The notes: generated by a model not told the origin, from the sequence alone. A DNA stretch of 64,000 bases from Mesorhizobium sp. B2-1-1 (GCF_006442975.2 NZ_CP083954.1:1364001-1428000), one strand, 5' to 3'. Counted from the first letter of the stretch, positions 1-8,941 are shown. Numbers and translations are program-made.

Positions 1-349
1 GCACGCTGCGGACCCTGGCCAGCACCTCGCGCAGCTCGTAGGGTTTGACGATGTAGTCGTCGGCGCCGAGCTCAAGTCCGACGATGCGATCAAGCGCGGT
101 GCCGGCGGCGGTGGCATAGATGATGCCGATCGGCAGTCTCGAGCGCAACCAGCGGCCGAGCGATAGCCCATCCTCACCCGGCATGGCGATGTCGAGGATG
201 GCGAGGTGGAATGATTGCGTTTCGACCAGGCTGCGCGCGGCGGCCGCGGTTTCGGCAGTCGCCACGTCATAGCCGGCGGCGCCGAGATATTCGGCGACCG
301 CCTCTCTTAGATCGGGCTCATCCTCGACAATTAAAATTCTTGCCCGCAC
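1..349 (-). CDS. Response regulator, OmpR type (partial, N-terminal receiver only)
   Basis: The first 116 residues of a two-component response regulator run off the left edge of the window. The receiver domain is intact: acidic pocket around D10, phospho-acceptor D53 in the context LAILDIAMPG, conserved T80 and K102 in the YIVKPYE motif. The spacing is that of OmpR/PhoB-type receivers, so a winged-helix DNA-binding domain is expected beyond the edge. The start is a GTG at 349; no ATG lies in a suitable place. It is divergent from the second response regulator at 443, leaving about 90 bases for both promoters. The cognate kinase is not visible. Confidence 0.8.
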   Translation of the reverse strand, partial: MRARILIVEDEPDLREAVAEYLGAAGYDVATAETAAAARSLVETQSFHLAILDIAMPGEDGLSLGRWLRSRLPIGIIYATAAGTALDRIVGLELGADDYIVKPYELREVLARVRSV

Positions 350-442
350 GATGCGCTCGCTCCCACTTTCGGTGGAAAGTAGATTGGGTATAAACATGAT
401 GTCCAGCACTCATATCGGGTTGCCAGGAAATGGTTGGAAAAC

Positions 443-1144
443 ATGGCTGCACGCGCCGTTATCGGGCTTATCTGCGTCGCCGACGTGGTGGCGACCGAAC
501 TCGCCGATCACCTTGAGCGGCGAGGCCACGACGTGCGTCAGGCGCGCCAGCCCTGGGAAGCGGAATCTATGCTGGCGGGAAAGGGCGTCGACGTCGTCGT
601 CGTCGGTGACAGCCTCAGCCAGGCGGAGGGACGTGATCTGCTCAGGCGTTATGGCAGCCAAGGCGGGGGCGGTGAAGGCGGACCGGATTTCATCCTGATC
701 TGCCGGCCGTGCGACCTCGTCGACAAGGTGCTGGCGCTCGAGCTCGGTGCGGCCGACGTCATCGAAAGTCCGCTCAATGTCAGGGAACTCGCCGCCCGTG
801 TCGGCGGCCTGCTGACGCGGCGGGGCAGGGCCGCCCAGGAACTGATCGTGTTGGAGAACGCGACCGTCGATTTGAGGTCGGCCATCGTCATGCACCGCTC
901 GGGCACGGAGGAGCAGCTTTCGCCCGGCCAGGTGGCGCTGCTTCGGCTGTTCCTGGCCAGTCCCCGCAAGGTGCTGACGCGCGACGACATAATCGCGGCG
1001 GCGCCGGCCGAGAATGTCGACGCTTTCGACCGCTCGATCGATTCGCGCATCGTGCGGCTGCGCCGCAAGCTCGATACGGAAGCTATCATCACCATACGCG
1101 GCGCCGGCTACCGTTTCGATCCGCCGGCGCAATTCGCCGATTGA
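443..1144 (+). CDS. OmpR-like response regulator with degenerate receiver
   Basis: A 233-residue protein with a receiver-like half (about 1-125) and a clear winged-helix output domain (about 133-230, ending in the typical ITIRGAGYRF wing). The receiver is odd. D56 sits where the phospho-acceptor belongs, but the paired acidic residues after strand 1 are reduced to one (V-A-D14), and the invariant lysine of the KP motif is replaced (E108-S109-P110). There is also a glycine-rich insertion at about 71-80. It may bind DNA without normal phosphorylation. ATG at 443 is preferred; an in-frame TTG lies three codons upstream. It is divergent from the regulator at 1-349. The output-domain call is firm; the phospho-independence is inference. 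Confidence 0.8.
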   Translation: MAARAVIGLICVADVVATELADHLERRGHDVRQARQPWEAESMLAGKGVDVVVVGDSLSQAEGRDLLRRYGSQGGGGEGGPDFILICRPCDLVDKVLALELGAADVIESPLNVRELAARVGGLLTRRGRAAQELIVLENATVDLRSAIVMHRSGTEEQLSPGQVALLRLFLASPRKVLTRDDIIAAAPAENVDAFDRSIDSRIVRLRRKLDTEAIITIRGAGYRFDPPAQFAD

Positions 1145-1225
1145 CGGCTGGGCGCTCACGCAATTCCTCTGGTTGAGCATCGGATTTCCAAACCGGTTTT
1201 CACCTCGGGCCCGATTGCCCTGCGC

Positions 1226-1393
1226 TCAGCGCACCACCAGTAGCGATGGCCCCGGCGGCATGTCGCTGCCTGCCACGAACTCGCCTGCATGCGCGCGCTC
1301 TTTCAAGAGCACGGTGGCGAGCCCGGCAAAGCCGAGCAGGCCCTGTGCGTAGAGCAGTGCCGAAAGCACCGAAGCTGCAAGTTTCGTTTTCAT
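1226..1393 (-). CDS. Small single-pass membrane or secreted hypothetical protein
   Basis: A 55-codon frame starting with ATG at 1393: a short basic N-terminus (MKTK), then a hydrophobic stretch of about 20 residues (residues 6-27), then a short polar tail. This is the shape of a small membrane protein or a signal-peptide-bearing peptide. No domain is recognised. The Shine-Dalgarno sequence is weak (GGGGAT). The gene is plausible mainly because of the N-terminal pattern; it could be a chance frame. Confidence 0.4.
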   Translation of the reverse strand: MKTKLAASVLSALLYAQGLLGFAGLATVLLKERAHAGEFVAGSDMPPGPSLLVVR

Positions 1394-2154
1394 TGCGTCA
1401 ATCCCCAGTAAATCATGTTGCGGCAGCTTGTTTTCCGAAGACCAACGCCCGTCTTGGGTGGGCGCGTGACGCCTCGGCATACTTCAGGAACTCCCGAAGT
1501 GCCCGCGCCGTCTACGGAGCCCCCCGTCACGGCGCGGGCCTTCGGTCCTCTCAGCAGCAAGTTGCCGGAGGGGCCGCGCAATGCCAGCAGCTGAAGGCCA
1601 ACCCGCCAGTGGGCCTTGAGCCGGACGATGCGCAGGCTGGAACAATCCAGACCGTGGCACAAAACAGAACGGTATGCAGGGTTGAGATCTCACTCGAACT
1701 CATCGCCGCGAGGCAGGCCATGGAACCGTCGGCAACCGTGCCGGCGCCGCTAGTGGCTGCTGCTGCGATGCTGATCCCGAGAAACCAGGACCGCATGTTC
1801 GTTTTCGTTCCCGTGGTCGTTGCCGTCTGCTTTCGTTACGTCAACTCTGCCGGCGGCCTGTATCCGCTTCATGCCGCCGAAAATGCGCTTTGTTGCAGAT
1901 TCTGTTTCGAAATAGGGCTCCAACCTTTCAAGTTTGGCCAATCCGAACTTTCGTTTCGGGCTGGATACCTATGTGCCTACTCCTGTCCAGGGTGACAGCG
2001 TCAATGTCCGCCATTTGGGAACTTTGGCCCGTTAACCAGAGGAAACATATTCGAAACACAAACGAGCATTTCACGAAATCTCTCCGAAACATGATGCATC
2101 GATAAGCCGCTCATCGAATTTGGGGCCGGCCAGCCCGGCAGAGAGAGGGACATC
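1394..2154. other. Gene-free stretch, about 760 bases
   Basis: No convincing gene is seen on either strand; open frames here lack family resemblance, good starts and ribosome sites. It holds a perfect 10-bp inverted repeat (1501-1510 with 1530-1539, loop 19 bases). The last 150 bases before 2155 turn A+T-rich and should contain the promoter of the transpeptidase gene; a good SD (AGAGAGGGA) lies just before its start. Confidence 0.5.
1501..1539. repeat. Perfect GC-rich inverted repeat
   Basis: GCCCGCGCCG at 1501-1510 pairs with CGGCGCGGGC at 1530-1539 around a 19-base loop. No U-run follows on either strand, so a simple terminator is unlikely. It may be the end of a non-coding transcript or a remnant of a palindromic repeat. 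Function unknown. Confidence 0.45.
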
Positions 2155-2619
2155 ATGCATACTGCTATTTCCGCCAAGCTCATCAACATCACCGCCGCCG
2201 CTGCCCTGACGGCTGCGGCGCTTCTGTTCGGCGCCGGCACGGGTACCGCGCATGCCGCCAACAAGATCGTGGCGCGCGTCTCGCTTTCGCAACAGGTCAT
2301 GGAAGTCTCGGTCGACGGCCGCCCGGCCTTCGCCTGGAAGGTTTCCACCGGCGACAGGGCGCATGTGACGCCGACCGGCTCGTTTAAGCCGACGCGCATG
2401 CATGAAATGTGGTATTCGAAGAAGTACGACAACGCGCCGATGCCGCATTCGGTGTTCTTCAGCGGCGGCTATGCGGTGCACGCCACCTATGCCATCAAGC
2501 GGCTTGGCCGGCCGGCCTCGCATGGTTGCGTGCGGCTGCATCCCGACAATGCCGCCGATTTCTACCAGCTCGTCGAAACCTTCGGGCCGGCCAACACCAG
2601 CATCGTCATCGTCAAGTAG
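2155..2619 (+). CDS. Secreted L,D-transpeptidase (YkuD/ErfK family)
   Basis: A 154-residue protein with a signal peptide (hydrophobic core at about 13-30, likely cleavage after A-H-A at 32-34) and one YkuD domain. The catalytic motif is visible: H109 upstream, then S122-H123-G124-C125-V-R-L, with C125 as nucleophile. The family cross-links peptidoglycan through meso-diaminopimelate bonds or attaches outer-membrane proteins to the wall; it acts in the periplasm. The protein is short, with no extra binding domain. ATG at 2155 follows a strong AGAGAGGGA ribosome site. It is followed by a terminator shared with the convergent efflux operon. Confidence 0.9.
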   Translation: MHTAISAKLINITAAAALTAAALLFGAGTGTAHAANKIVARVSLSQQVMEVSVDGRPAFAWKVSTGDRAHVTPTGSFKPTRMHEMWYSKKYDNAPMPHSVFFSGGYAVHATYAIKRLGRPASHGCVRLHPDNAADFYQLVETFGPANTSIVIVK

Positions 2620-2703
2620 CTGGCTGGCAACGGATCGGCACAGCAGCCATATCCGTTCAGGGCTCCCGCCGGAACATTTTCCCGCGGTAAATCGAGCACA
2701 GCC

Positions 2704-2740
2704 AAAGAAAGAGGCCGGGACGTTTCGGCCTCTTTTCTTT
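2704..2740. terminator. Bidirectional intrinsic terminator
   Basis: An A-rich/T-rich hairpin: AAAGAAAGAGGCCG at 2704-2717 pairs with CGGCCTCTTTTCTTT at 2726-2740. The left arm starts with A-runs and the right arm ends with T-runs, so it can work on both strands. It lies between the + strand transpeptidase (stop at 2619) and the end of the - strand efflux operon (stop at 2775), the expected place for a shared terminator. Confidence 0.8.
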
Positions 2741-2774
2741 GTTAGTTTTTGTTAGTTCGGCAATGCCGTTTCCA

Positions 2775-5700
2775 TCAGCTCGGCAATGCCGGCATCAATT
2801 TGGGATCCGGCTTCTCGGCCAGCTGGGGCAAGTCCTTGCTGGCAATGAAGGTATAGAACATGGGCACGACGAAGAGCGTGAACATGGTGCCTACCAGGAT
2901 GCCGGTGAAAATGACCAGGCCCATCGAATAGCGGGCCGCGGCGCCGGCGCCGCTGGACGTGATCAGCGGCACCACGCCAAGCGCCATCGCCGCCGTCGTC
3001 ATCAGGATAGGCCGCAGCCGCACCTTGGCCGAAGCGATGATGGCGTCGCGTCGCCGCATACCGTGGATCTCGCGCTGCTGGTTGGCGAACTCGACCAGCA
3101 GGATGCCGTGCTTGGTGATCAGGCCGATCAGCGTGATCAGTCCGACCTGCGTGTAGATGTTGAGTGTGCCGAGGCCCAGATTGAGCGGCACGATGGCGCC
3201 GAAGATCGACAGCGGCACCGCCATCATGATGATCAGCGGATCACGGAAGCTTTCGAACTGCGCCGCCAGCACCAGATAGATGACGATGACGGCCGCCCCG
3301 AAGGCGATCAGGATCGTGTTGCCCTGTTCCTTCTCCTGCCTGGACTGGCCCGAATAGTCGATGAAGAAGGTGTCGGGCAGGCTCTCCCTGGCTATGTCCT
3401 CGAGGACTTTCAATCCATCGCCCGTGGTGACGCCGGGCAGCGGCAGCGCCGAGATCGTCGACGAATTCAGCTGGTTGAACTGCTCGATCGCGGCCGGCGA
3501 CGCATTGGTCGAGATCTTCACCACCGCCGACAGCGGCACCATCTCGCCCGTTACGCTGCGCACGAAGTACTCGCCGAGTTTTTCGGGATTGTCGCGGAAT
3601 TCTTTCGGCACCTGCGGGATGATGTCGTAGCTGTTGGAGTCGCGGTCGAACTGCGCCACTTCGGCGCCGCCGACCAGCAGCGTCAGCGTCCGGCCGATAT
3701 CGGCGATCGGCAGGTTCAGCGCCGCGGCGCGGTCGCGATCGATGGTCACCGTCACCTGCGGCGCGTCATAGGCCATCGAATTCTGCACGACGATGAAGCG
3801 GCCGGAGGCCTGTGCCTTGTTCTTGATCTTCTCGGCCACGTCGTACACTTCCGAGGAGTCGCCGGTCGATCGCACCACCAGGGCGATGGGCAGGCCGCCG
3901 CCGGAGCCCGGCAGCGTCGGTGGCGCAAAGACGAAGGCCTGGACGCCCGCCACCTTGGCGAGACGGGCTGTGATGTCGGCCTGCAGCTCCTTCGAGTTGC
4001 GCTTGCGCTCCGCCCAGTCCTTGAAGGCGAAACCGACGAACGCACTGTTCGTCGTGCCGCCGAACGCGACGGCCGAGAACTGCGCCCGCGTTTCGGGAAT
4101 ATCCTTCACCAGACCGAGCATCTGGTTGACGTAAGTCTCGGTGTAATCGGATGTCGCATAACGCGGCGCCGTTACAAGCGAGAGCAGGAAGCCCTGGTCT
4201 TCTTCCGGCGCCAGTTCGGTTGAGGTCTTGGTGAACATGAAGCCGGTCACCCCGACAAGCGCCAGCACGATGATCAGCGTCAGCGGGCGATAGTTGAGCG
4301 ACCCGGTGACGGCCCGCTCATAGACGTGCTCGACCCGCGCGAAAGTGCCGTCGACAATGCGCTGGAAACGGCCTGGCGTGCCGGACTTCAGCAGGCGCGC
4401 CGACATCATTGGCGTGATGGTGATGGCGATCACGCCCGACAGCACCACCGAGCCGGCGAGCGTGACGGCGAATTCGCGGAACAGCGCGCCGGTCAGGCCG
4501 CCGGTGAAGGCCAATGGTGCGAACACCGCGGCCAGCGTCATGGTCATGGCGACGATGGCGGTGGCGATCTCGCGCATGCCGTTGAAGGCCGCCTGCATCG
4601 GCGACATGTGGTCCTCTTCCATGTGGCGGTGGATATTCTCCACCACCACGATGGCGTCGTCGACGACGAGGCCGATCGCCAGAACCATGGCGAGCAGCGA
4701 CAGAAGATTGATCGAATAGCCCACCGCGAACAACAGGAAGCAGACGCCGATCAGCGACAGCGGGATGGTGACGATGGGCATCATCACCGAACGGAAAGAG
4801 CCAAGGAACAAAAGGATGACGACGACGACGATGGCAACGGCCTCGCCGATGGTCTTGAACACTTCGTCGATCGAGGCGCTGATCTGCCCGGTCGCGTCGT
4901 AGACGATCTCGATCGTCATGCCTTTCGGCAACGTCTCCTGGATTTGAGGCACCAGCTTGGTGAGCGCCGCCGCCGTGGTCAGGGGATTGGCAGCCGGGGT
5001 CGGGAAGATGGCGAGGAAGGTGCCTGGCTTGCCGTTGAAGGAAACCCTGGTGTCGGTATTCTCGGCGCCCAGTTCGACGCGGGCGACATCGCGCAGCCGC
5101 ACCACATTGCCGTCGGTCGAGCGCAGCGGCAGTTCGGCGAAGGCTTCCGGCGTCTGGAGCGTCGAGCGCACGGTGATCGAGGAGACGACATATTCGTTCT
5201 CGGTGTTGCCGGGCGCCGACAGGAAGTTGGAGTTGTTGATCGCCGTCAGCACTTCCGATGCGGTCACACCGCGCGCGGCGAGCCTGACCGGATCGATCCA
5301 GACCCGCATCGAGTATTCCTGGGCACCGAAGATCTGCACGTCGGCGACGCCTTCGACCGTCGACATGCGGGGCCTGATGACGCGTTCGATATACTCGGTC
5401 AGCTGCTCCTTGGTCATGTTCGGGTTCTGCATCGAGATGTACATCATCGCGAATTGCTGGCCCGTGCCCTTGACGATGACGGGATCCTTGGAGGCGTCCG
5501 GCAAGGTGCCGCGCACGCCCTGGACCTTGGACAGCACTTCGGTCAGCGCGACGTCCGGGTTGGAGCCGAGCTTCATCTGCACAGTCACGGTGCTGGAGGA
5601 CGGTCGGCTCGACGACGTGACGTAATCGATGTTCTCGGTCGAGGCGACGGCGCGCGCGATCGGAGCGGAAATGAAGCCCTGGATCAGGTCGGCGCTGGCG

Positions 5701-5858
5701 CCCGGATAGGCCGTCGTGATGGTGATCGCGGTTTCGTCAACCTTCGGATACTGGCGGATCGACAGGCTGAATATGCCCTGGAAACCCAGGAGCAGGATCA
5801 TGCATGCAAGGACCGTGGAGAGGACGGGCCGGCGAATGAAGAGATCGGAAACGCTCAT
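2775..5858 (-). CDS. RND efflux pump, inner-membrane permease subunit (AcrB/MexF-like)
   Basis: A full-length 1027-residue HAE1-family RND transporter. It starts with the usual SDLFIRRPVLS segment and first membrane helix, followed by the long periplasmic porter domain (YPGAS motif), and has the TM4 proton-relay segment GLVVDDAIVVVENIHRHM with its paired aspartates. The second half repeats the fold (FESFRDPLIIMMAVPLS, then the GLITKHGILLVEFAN helix). Such pumps expel drugs, detergents or plant phenolics by proton antiport through an outer-membrane channel. The start ATG (5858) overlaps the stop of the adaptor gene by four bases, so the two are translationally coupled. No outer-membrane factor is encoded nearby; a shared TolC-type channel is inferred. 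Confidence 0.95.
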   Translation of the reverse strand: MSVSDLFIRRPVLSTVLACMILLLGFQGIFSLSIRQYPKVDETAITITTAYPGASADLIQGFISAPIARAVASTENIDYVTSSSRPSSSTVTVQMKLGSNPDVALTEVLSKVQGVRGTLPDASKDPVIVKGTGQQFAMMYISMQNPNMTKEQLTEYIERVIRPRMSTVEGVADVQIFGAQEYSMRVWIDPVRLAARGVTASEVLTAINNSNFLSAPGNTENEYVVSSITVRSTLQTPEAFAELPLRSTDGNVVRLRDVARVELGAENTDTRVSFNGKPGTFLAIFPTPAANPLTTAAALTKLVPQIQETLPKGMTIEIVYDATGQISASIDEVFKTIGEAVAIVVVVILLFLGSFRSVMMPIVTIPLSLIGVCFLLFAVGYSINLLSLLAMVLAIGLVVDDAIVVVENIHRHMEEDHMSPMQAAFNGMREIATAIVAMTMTLAAVFAPLAFTGGLTGALFREFAVTLAGSVVLSGVIAITITPMMSARLLKSGTPGRFQRIVDGTFARVEHVYERAVTGSLNYRPLTLIIVLALVGVTGFMFTKTSTELAPEEDQGFLLSLVTAPRYATSDYTETYVNQMLGLVKDIPETRAQFSAVAFGGTTNSAFVGFAFKDWAERKRNSKELQADITARLAKVAGVQAFVFAPPTLPGSGGGLPIALVVRSTGDSSEVYDVAEKIKNKAQASGRFIVVQNSMAYDAPQVTVTIDRDRAAALNLPIADIGRTLTLLVGGAEVAQFDRDSNSYDIIPQVPKEFRDNPEKLGEYFVRSVTGEMVPLSAVVKISTNASPAAIEQFNQLNSSTISALPLPGVTTGDGLKVLEDIARESLPDTFFIDYSGQSRQEKEQGNTILIAFGAAVIVIYLVLAAQFESFRDPLIIMMAVPLSIFGAIVPLNLGLGTLNIYTQVGLITLIGLITKHGILLVEFANQQREIHGMRRRDAIIASAKVRLRPILMTTAAMALGVVPLITSSGAGAAARYSMGLVIFTGILVGTMFTLFVVPMFYTFIASKDLPQLAEKPDPKLMPALPS

Positions 5859-7168
5859 TGCTGGTCGGCCTGCTTGTTCGCCGATTTGGTTGGGTCGATG
5901 GTGTTGTCGACGTTGACGGACATGCCGTTGAAGAGGCGATTCTGACCTGCCGTGACAACCTCATCGCCCGCCTTGAGGCCTTCGACGATCTCGACCATGC
6001 CCTCGTTGCGGCGGCCGGGCTTGACGAATACCTGCGACAGGACCAGGGCAGGCTGCTCGCCCCCCGCGGCCGGCTTGGCCTGATCGGCGGCGGCCTTGTC
6101 CGCTGGTTTTGCCGCATCGGCGGCAGGCTTCGCGGCTTCGGCCGGTTTGGCATCGGCCGCGGGCTTGGCGTCCGCCGGCTTGTCGGTCGCCGCCGCGGCG
6201 GGGTTTGTCTCCGGCTTGGTCGGCTGCGCCTCGGCGGGCTTTGCCGGGTGCACCACGAATATGTAGTCGCCATAGAGGCTGGTGGTCAGCGCCGTCTGCG
6301 GCAGCGCCAGCACATTCTGCTCCTCGGGCAGTTCGACACGCACTTGCACGAACTGGCCGGGGGTCAGCTTGCCTTCGGGATTGGCGACTTCCGCCCGGAT
6401 GTTCACCAGCCGGCTGGACGGGTCGATCTTGGGATCGATACCGCGAATGGTTCCGGCAAAAGGCATGTCGCCGCCGCTGAGGCCCAGCCGAACCGTCTGC
6501 CCGATCTTGAGCAGCGGCAGTTGCTGTTCGGGAACCGTGAAGTCGACCCGCATCGTGTCGAGATCCTGCAGCGTCACCACGGCGGTGCCGGGCGCCAGAT
6601 ATTGGCCTAGATCGATCTTGGGGATGCCGACGGTTCCAGCAAAGGGCGCCGTCAGCTGCTTCTGGTCGAGCACTGCCTGAAGCCTGTTGACCTGGGATGC
6701 CGAGGCGGACGCGGCCGCACGTGCGGTGTCCAAGGTCGAGTCCGAGCCGACACCGCGCTTGGTCAGTTCGAGTGCACGGGTCAGCGATGTCTGATCGAGC
6801 GCCGCCTGCGCCTTCTGTGCCGCGAGATCGGCACGCTCTACGGCGTCGTCGAGCTGCAGCAGCACCGCATTGGCCGCCACTTTCTCGTTGGCATGGAAGG
6901 GGATCTCCTTGACGATGCCGGCGGTCTCAACCGTCAGGTCGACACCGCGCACGGCGCGGACCGTGCCGATCGCCTCGATGCCCGGCGTCCAGTTCGACGG
7001 CTTGACGATGGTTGTCGACACGGTTGCCGCTGGCGGCTTCATCGTGGCGAAATATTGCTTGATGCCGTTGTCACGCAGGAAATTGAACCCGACGATGCCG
7101 CCGACCACGATGACGAGCACGGCCAACACAAGAATGATGATAACGAAACGGAGTATGCGCTTGAACAA
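5855..7168 (-). CDS. RND efflux periplasmic adaptor (HlyD/AcrA family)
   Basis: A 437-residue membrane-fusion protein: one N-terminal membrane anchor (about 5-30), a barrel-sandwich/lipoyl half, a short alpha-hairpin (about 110-150), the second lipoyl half and a beta-barrel domain. A low-complexity insertion rich in Ala, Lys and Pro (about residues 300-375) interrupts the membrane-proximal domain, which resumes with VFVKPGRRNEGMVEI. The start chosen is TTG at 7168, because GAGGGGA lies five bases upstream and the membrane anchor begins directly after; in-frame ATGs further up give an unlikely leader. It is the first gene of the operon with the permease and lies behind a palindromic operator next to the divergent TetR gene. 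Confidence 0.9.
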   Translation of the reverse strand: MFKRILRFVIIILVLAVLVIVVGGIVGFNFLRDNGIKQYFATMKPPAATVSTTIVKPSNWTPGIEAIGTVRAVRGVDLTVETAGIVKEIPFHANEKVAANAVLLQLDDAVERADLAAQKAQAALDQTSLTRALELTKRGVGSDSTLDTARAAASASASQVNRLQAVLDQKQLTAPFAGTVGIPKIDLGQYLAPGTAVVTLQDLDTMRVDFTVPEQQLPLLKIGQTVRLGLSGGDMPFAGTIRGIDPKIDPSSRLVNIRAEVANPEGKLTPGQFVQVRVELPEEQNVLALPQTALTTSLYGDYIFVVHPAKPAEAQPTKPETNPAAAATDKPADAKPAADAKPAEAAKPAADAAKPADKAAADQAKPAAGGEQPALVLSQVFVKPGRRNEGMVEIVEGLKAGDEVVTAGQNRLFNGMSVNVDNTIDPTKSANKQADQQ

Positions 7169-7262
7169 GGAAGTCCCCTCAGTCGAAATCCGGCGCGAAG
7201 CGCGGATATCGGGACACATATCGACTGCGGGCCCCGATTTCAAATGACCGCGGTCTTACTGT

Positions 7263-7276
7263 ACCGTCTGGACGGT
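7263..7276. promoter_or_regulatory. Probable TetR operator of the efflux operon
   Basis: ACCGTC-TG-GACGGT is a perfect inverted repeat (6-bp arms, 2-bp spacer) between the divergent adaptor and TetR genes. A TTGACA hexamer read on the - strand lies at 7284-7279, directly beside it, so a bound repressor would cover the efflux promoter. The position and symmetry fit autoregulation plus efflux control by the TetR protein; this is inferred, not shown. Confidence 0.7.
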
Positions 7277-7313
7277 CTTGTCAATTGGGCCTAAGCTTGC
7301 GATGGGAGGCGCC

Positions 7314-7883
7314 ATGAAAGCCCAACGAACGAACTCGCGCGAGAGGATTCTCGCTGCGGCGGCGGACGTCGCACGGGAATCCGGTCCCGGTAGCCTGTCC
7401 CTGGATGCCGTCGCCAGCCGCGCCGGCGTATCAAAGGGCGGACTGCTCTACAATTTCCCGACCAAGGCCAAATTGATGCAGGGCCTGGTCGAAGGCTATC
7501 TGCGCGAATTCGAGCAGGCGCTAGAGACCGCCAGCAGCAACGACAATGGCGCAAATCCGCTCGCCGTCTACATCAGGCTTTCGGCCAAGGATTGCGAGGA
7601 CAAGCAGCCATCGGCGTCGTGGATATTTTCGGCGATTGCCGAGGATCCGGACTTCATGTCGCCGATAAAGACGTTCAAGCGACAACTCTTCCAACGACTG
7701 AAGAGCGAGACGCCGGATCTCAAGTCGCTGCTGGTCTGCTATCTCGCCATCGAGGGCCTGCGCAGCATGAACCTGTTCGACGCGGACGTGCTTTCCCCAG
7801 ACGAGCGGCAATTGCTGGTGTCGTCGCTGCTGGAAATCGCCGGGTCGCCCGATGTTGGCCCTGCCCGGGCCAAGCGACCCTGA
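7314..7883 (+). CDS. TetR/AcrR family repressor, probable regulator of the RND pump
   Basis: A 189-residue protein with an N-terminal TetR helix-turn-helix (about 8-50: RERILAAAADVARE, then DAVASRAGVSKGGLLYNF) and a helical ligand-binding domain. In this family drug or phenolic ligands release the repressor from DNA. The ATG at 7314 is preceded by GGGAGG at good distance; an in-frame ATG four codons earlier has no ribosome site. It is divergent from the RND operon with a palindromic operator between, the classic arrangement for a local efflux repressor. Confidence 0.9.
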   Translation: MKAQRTNSRERILAAAADVARESGPGSLSLDAVASRAGVSKGGLLYNFPTKAKLMQGLVEGYLREFEQALETASSNDNGANPLAVYIRLSAKDCEDKQPSASWIFSAIAEDPDFMSPIKTFKRQLFQRLKSETPDLKSLLVCYLAIEGLRSMNLFDADVLSPDERQLLVSSLLEIAGSPDVGPARAKRP

Positions 7884-7930
7884 CGGACCATCAGGGCGGT
7901 TCGGTTTCCAGGCAATTCCGGAGGAAAAAC

Positions 7931-8090
7931 CGCGCTCGCGCCGGTGATCGGCGCGTCGTCGAGGTACATCGAGTGGACATAGTCGCCATGCTGGCCTTGT
8001 AGCGCACCGGAATGACGTGACCGGTCTCGGTGTAGTCGCCGAAGCCGGTCGAGTCGGGCATGCGCGGATATATGGCTGTGGCATCGTCAT
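7931..8090 (-). pseudogene. Acetoacetate decarboxylase remnant (N-terminal fragment, frameshifted)
   Basis: Read on the - strand, this stretch encodes in pieces the conserved early part of acetoacetate decarboxylases: RMPDSTGFGDYTETG, VIPVRYKG, then after a frameshift QHGDYVHSMYLDDAPITG. A short start-like piece (MTMPQPYIR from ATG at 8090) is in a third frame, so at least two frameshifts exist. The family normally continues with a GGRE-x-WGFPKK segment holding the catalytic lysine; this and everything after it is missing. The gene is dead. In rhizobia adc often neighbours the 3-hydroxybutyrate dehydrogenase gene, which is intact next door, so this is probably decay of a ketone-body cluster. 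Confidence 0.7.
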
Positions 8091-8152
8091 GTTGCGGCGC
8101 ACAAGACCGCGCCCTATCTTTCGTGTTCCCTCCCACCATATCGAGATCACCC

Positions 8153-8941
8153 ATGGGTTCCCTGTCTTCGAAGAATGCGCTCGTCACCGGCTCGACCAGC
8201 GGCATCGGCCTGGCCATCGCCCGCGCCTTCGCCGCCGAAGGCGCCAATCTCACCATCAACGGCCTGGGCGAGGCCACGGCGATCGAGCAGGAGCGCGCCG
8301 GCATCGAGAAGGATTTCGGCGTCAAATGCCGCTACTCCGATTCCAACATGATGGACGGCGCGGCGGTCAGCGCCATGGTGCATGAGGCGGAAGAGGCGTT
8401 CGGCAGCCTCGACATCCTGGTCAACAACGCCGGCATCCAGCATGTCGCGCCGATCGAGGAATTCCCGGACGACAAATGGGAAGCGATCATCCGCATCAAC
8501 CTCGTGTCGGCCTTCTACGCGATAAAAGCGGCGCTGCCTGGCATGAAGAGCCGCAAATGGGGCCGCATCATCAACACGGCTTCCGCTCATGCGCTCGTCG
8601 CCTCGCCGTTCAAATCCGCCTATGTCTCGGCCAAGCACGGCATATCAGGCCTGACCAAGACGGTGGCGCTGGAAGTCGCGCAGGACGGCATCACCGTCAA
8701 CGCGATCGCGCCCGGCTATGTCTGGACGCCGCTGGTCGAGAAGCAGATTCCCGACACCATGAAGGCGCGCGGCATGACCGAGGAACAGGTCAAGCGCGAT
8801 GTGCTTCTGGCCGCACAGCCGACAAAGGAATTCGTCGCCGTCGAGGACCTTGCCGCCCTGGCGCTGTTCCTGTGCTCGGATTCAGCCAGGCAGATCACCG
8901 GCACGACCTTGCCGATGGACGGCGGCTGGACGGCACAGTAA
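8153..8941 (+). CDS. bdhA: D-3-hydroxybutyrate dehydrogenase
   Basis: A 262-residue short-chain dehydrogenase. It has the NAD-binding GSTSGIG motif (about 11-17), NNAGIQH, the catalytic serine (INTASAHALVAS) and the YVSAK Tyr-Lys pair, plus the HALVASPFKSAYVSAKHG segment typical of bacterial 3-hydroxybutyrate dehydrogenases. It oxidises D-3-hydroxybutyrate to acetoacetate with NAD in the breakdown of polyhydroxybutyrate, which rhizobia store. The ATG at 8153 is chosen because the family starts just before LSSKNALVTG; the open frame runs 31 codons further upstream without similarity. Its flanks are two pseudogenes. Confidence 0.9.
   Translation: MGSLSSKNALVTGSTSGIGLAIARAFAAEGANLTINGLGEATAIEQERAGIEKDFGVKCRYSDSNMMDGAAVSAMVHEAEEAFGSLDILVNNAGIQHVAPIEEFPDDKWEAIIRINLVSAFYAIKAALPGMKSRKWGRIINTASAHALVASPFKSAYVSAKHGISGLTKTVALEVAQDGITVNAIAPGYVWTPLVEKQIPDTMKARGMTEEQVKRDVLLAAQPTKEFVAVEDLAALALFLCSDSARQITGTTLPMDGGWTAQ

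Noticed and set aside
1246..1995. A 249-codon + strand frame in the 1.4-2.1 kb gap
   Set aside because: No ribosome site, no domain, mixed composition, and it overlaps the small - strand gene; best explained as chance.
2739..5945. Two long + strand frames of about 500 codons each opposite the RND permease
   Set aside because: Both are mirror images of a well-supported 1027-residue transporter gene on the other strand; they are His/Arg/Gly-rich with no family resemblance, as typical for antisense frames in GC-rich DNA.
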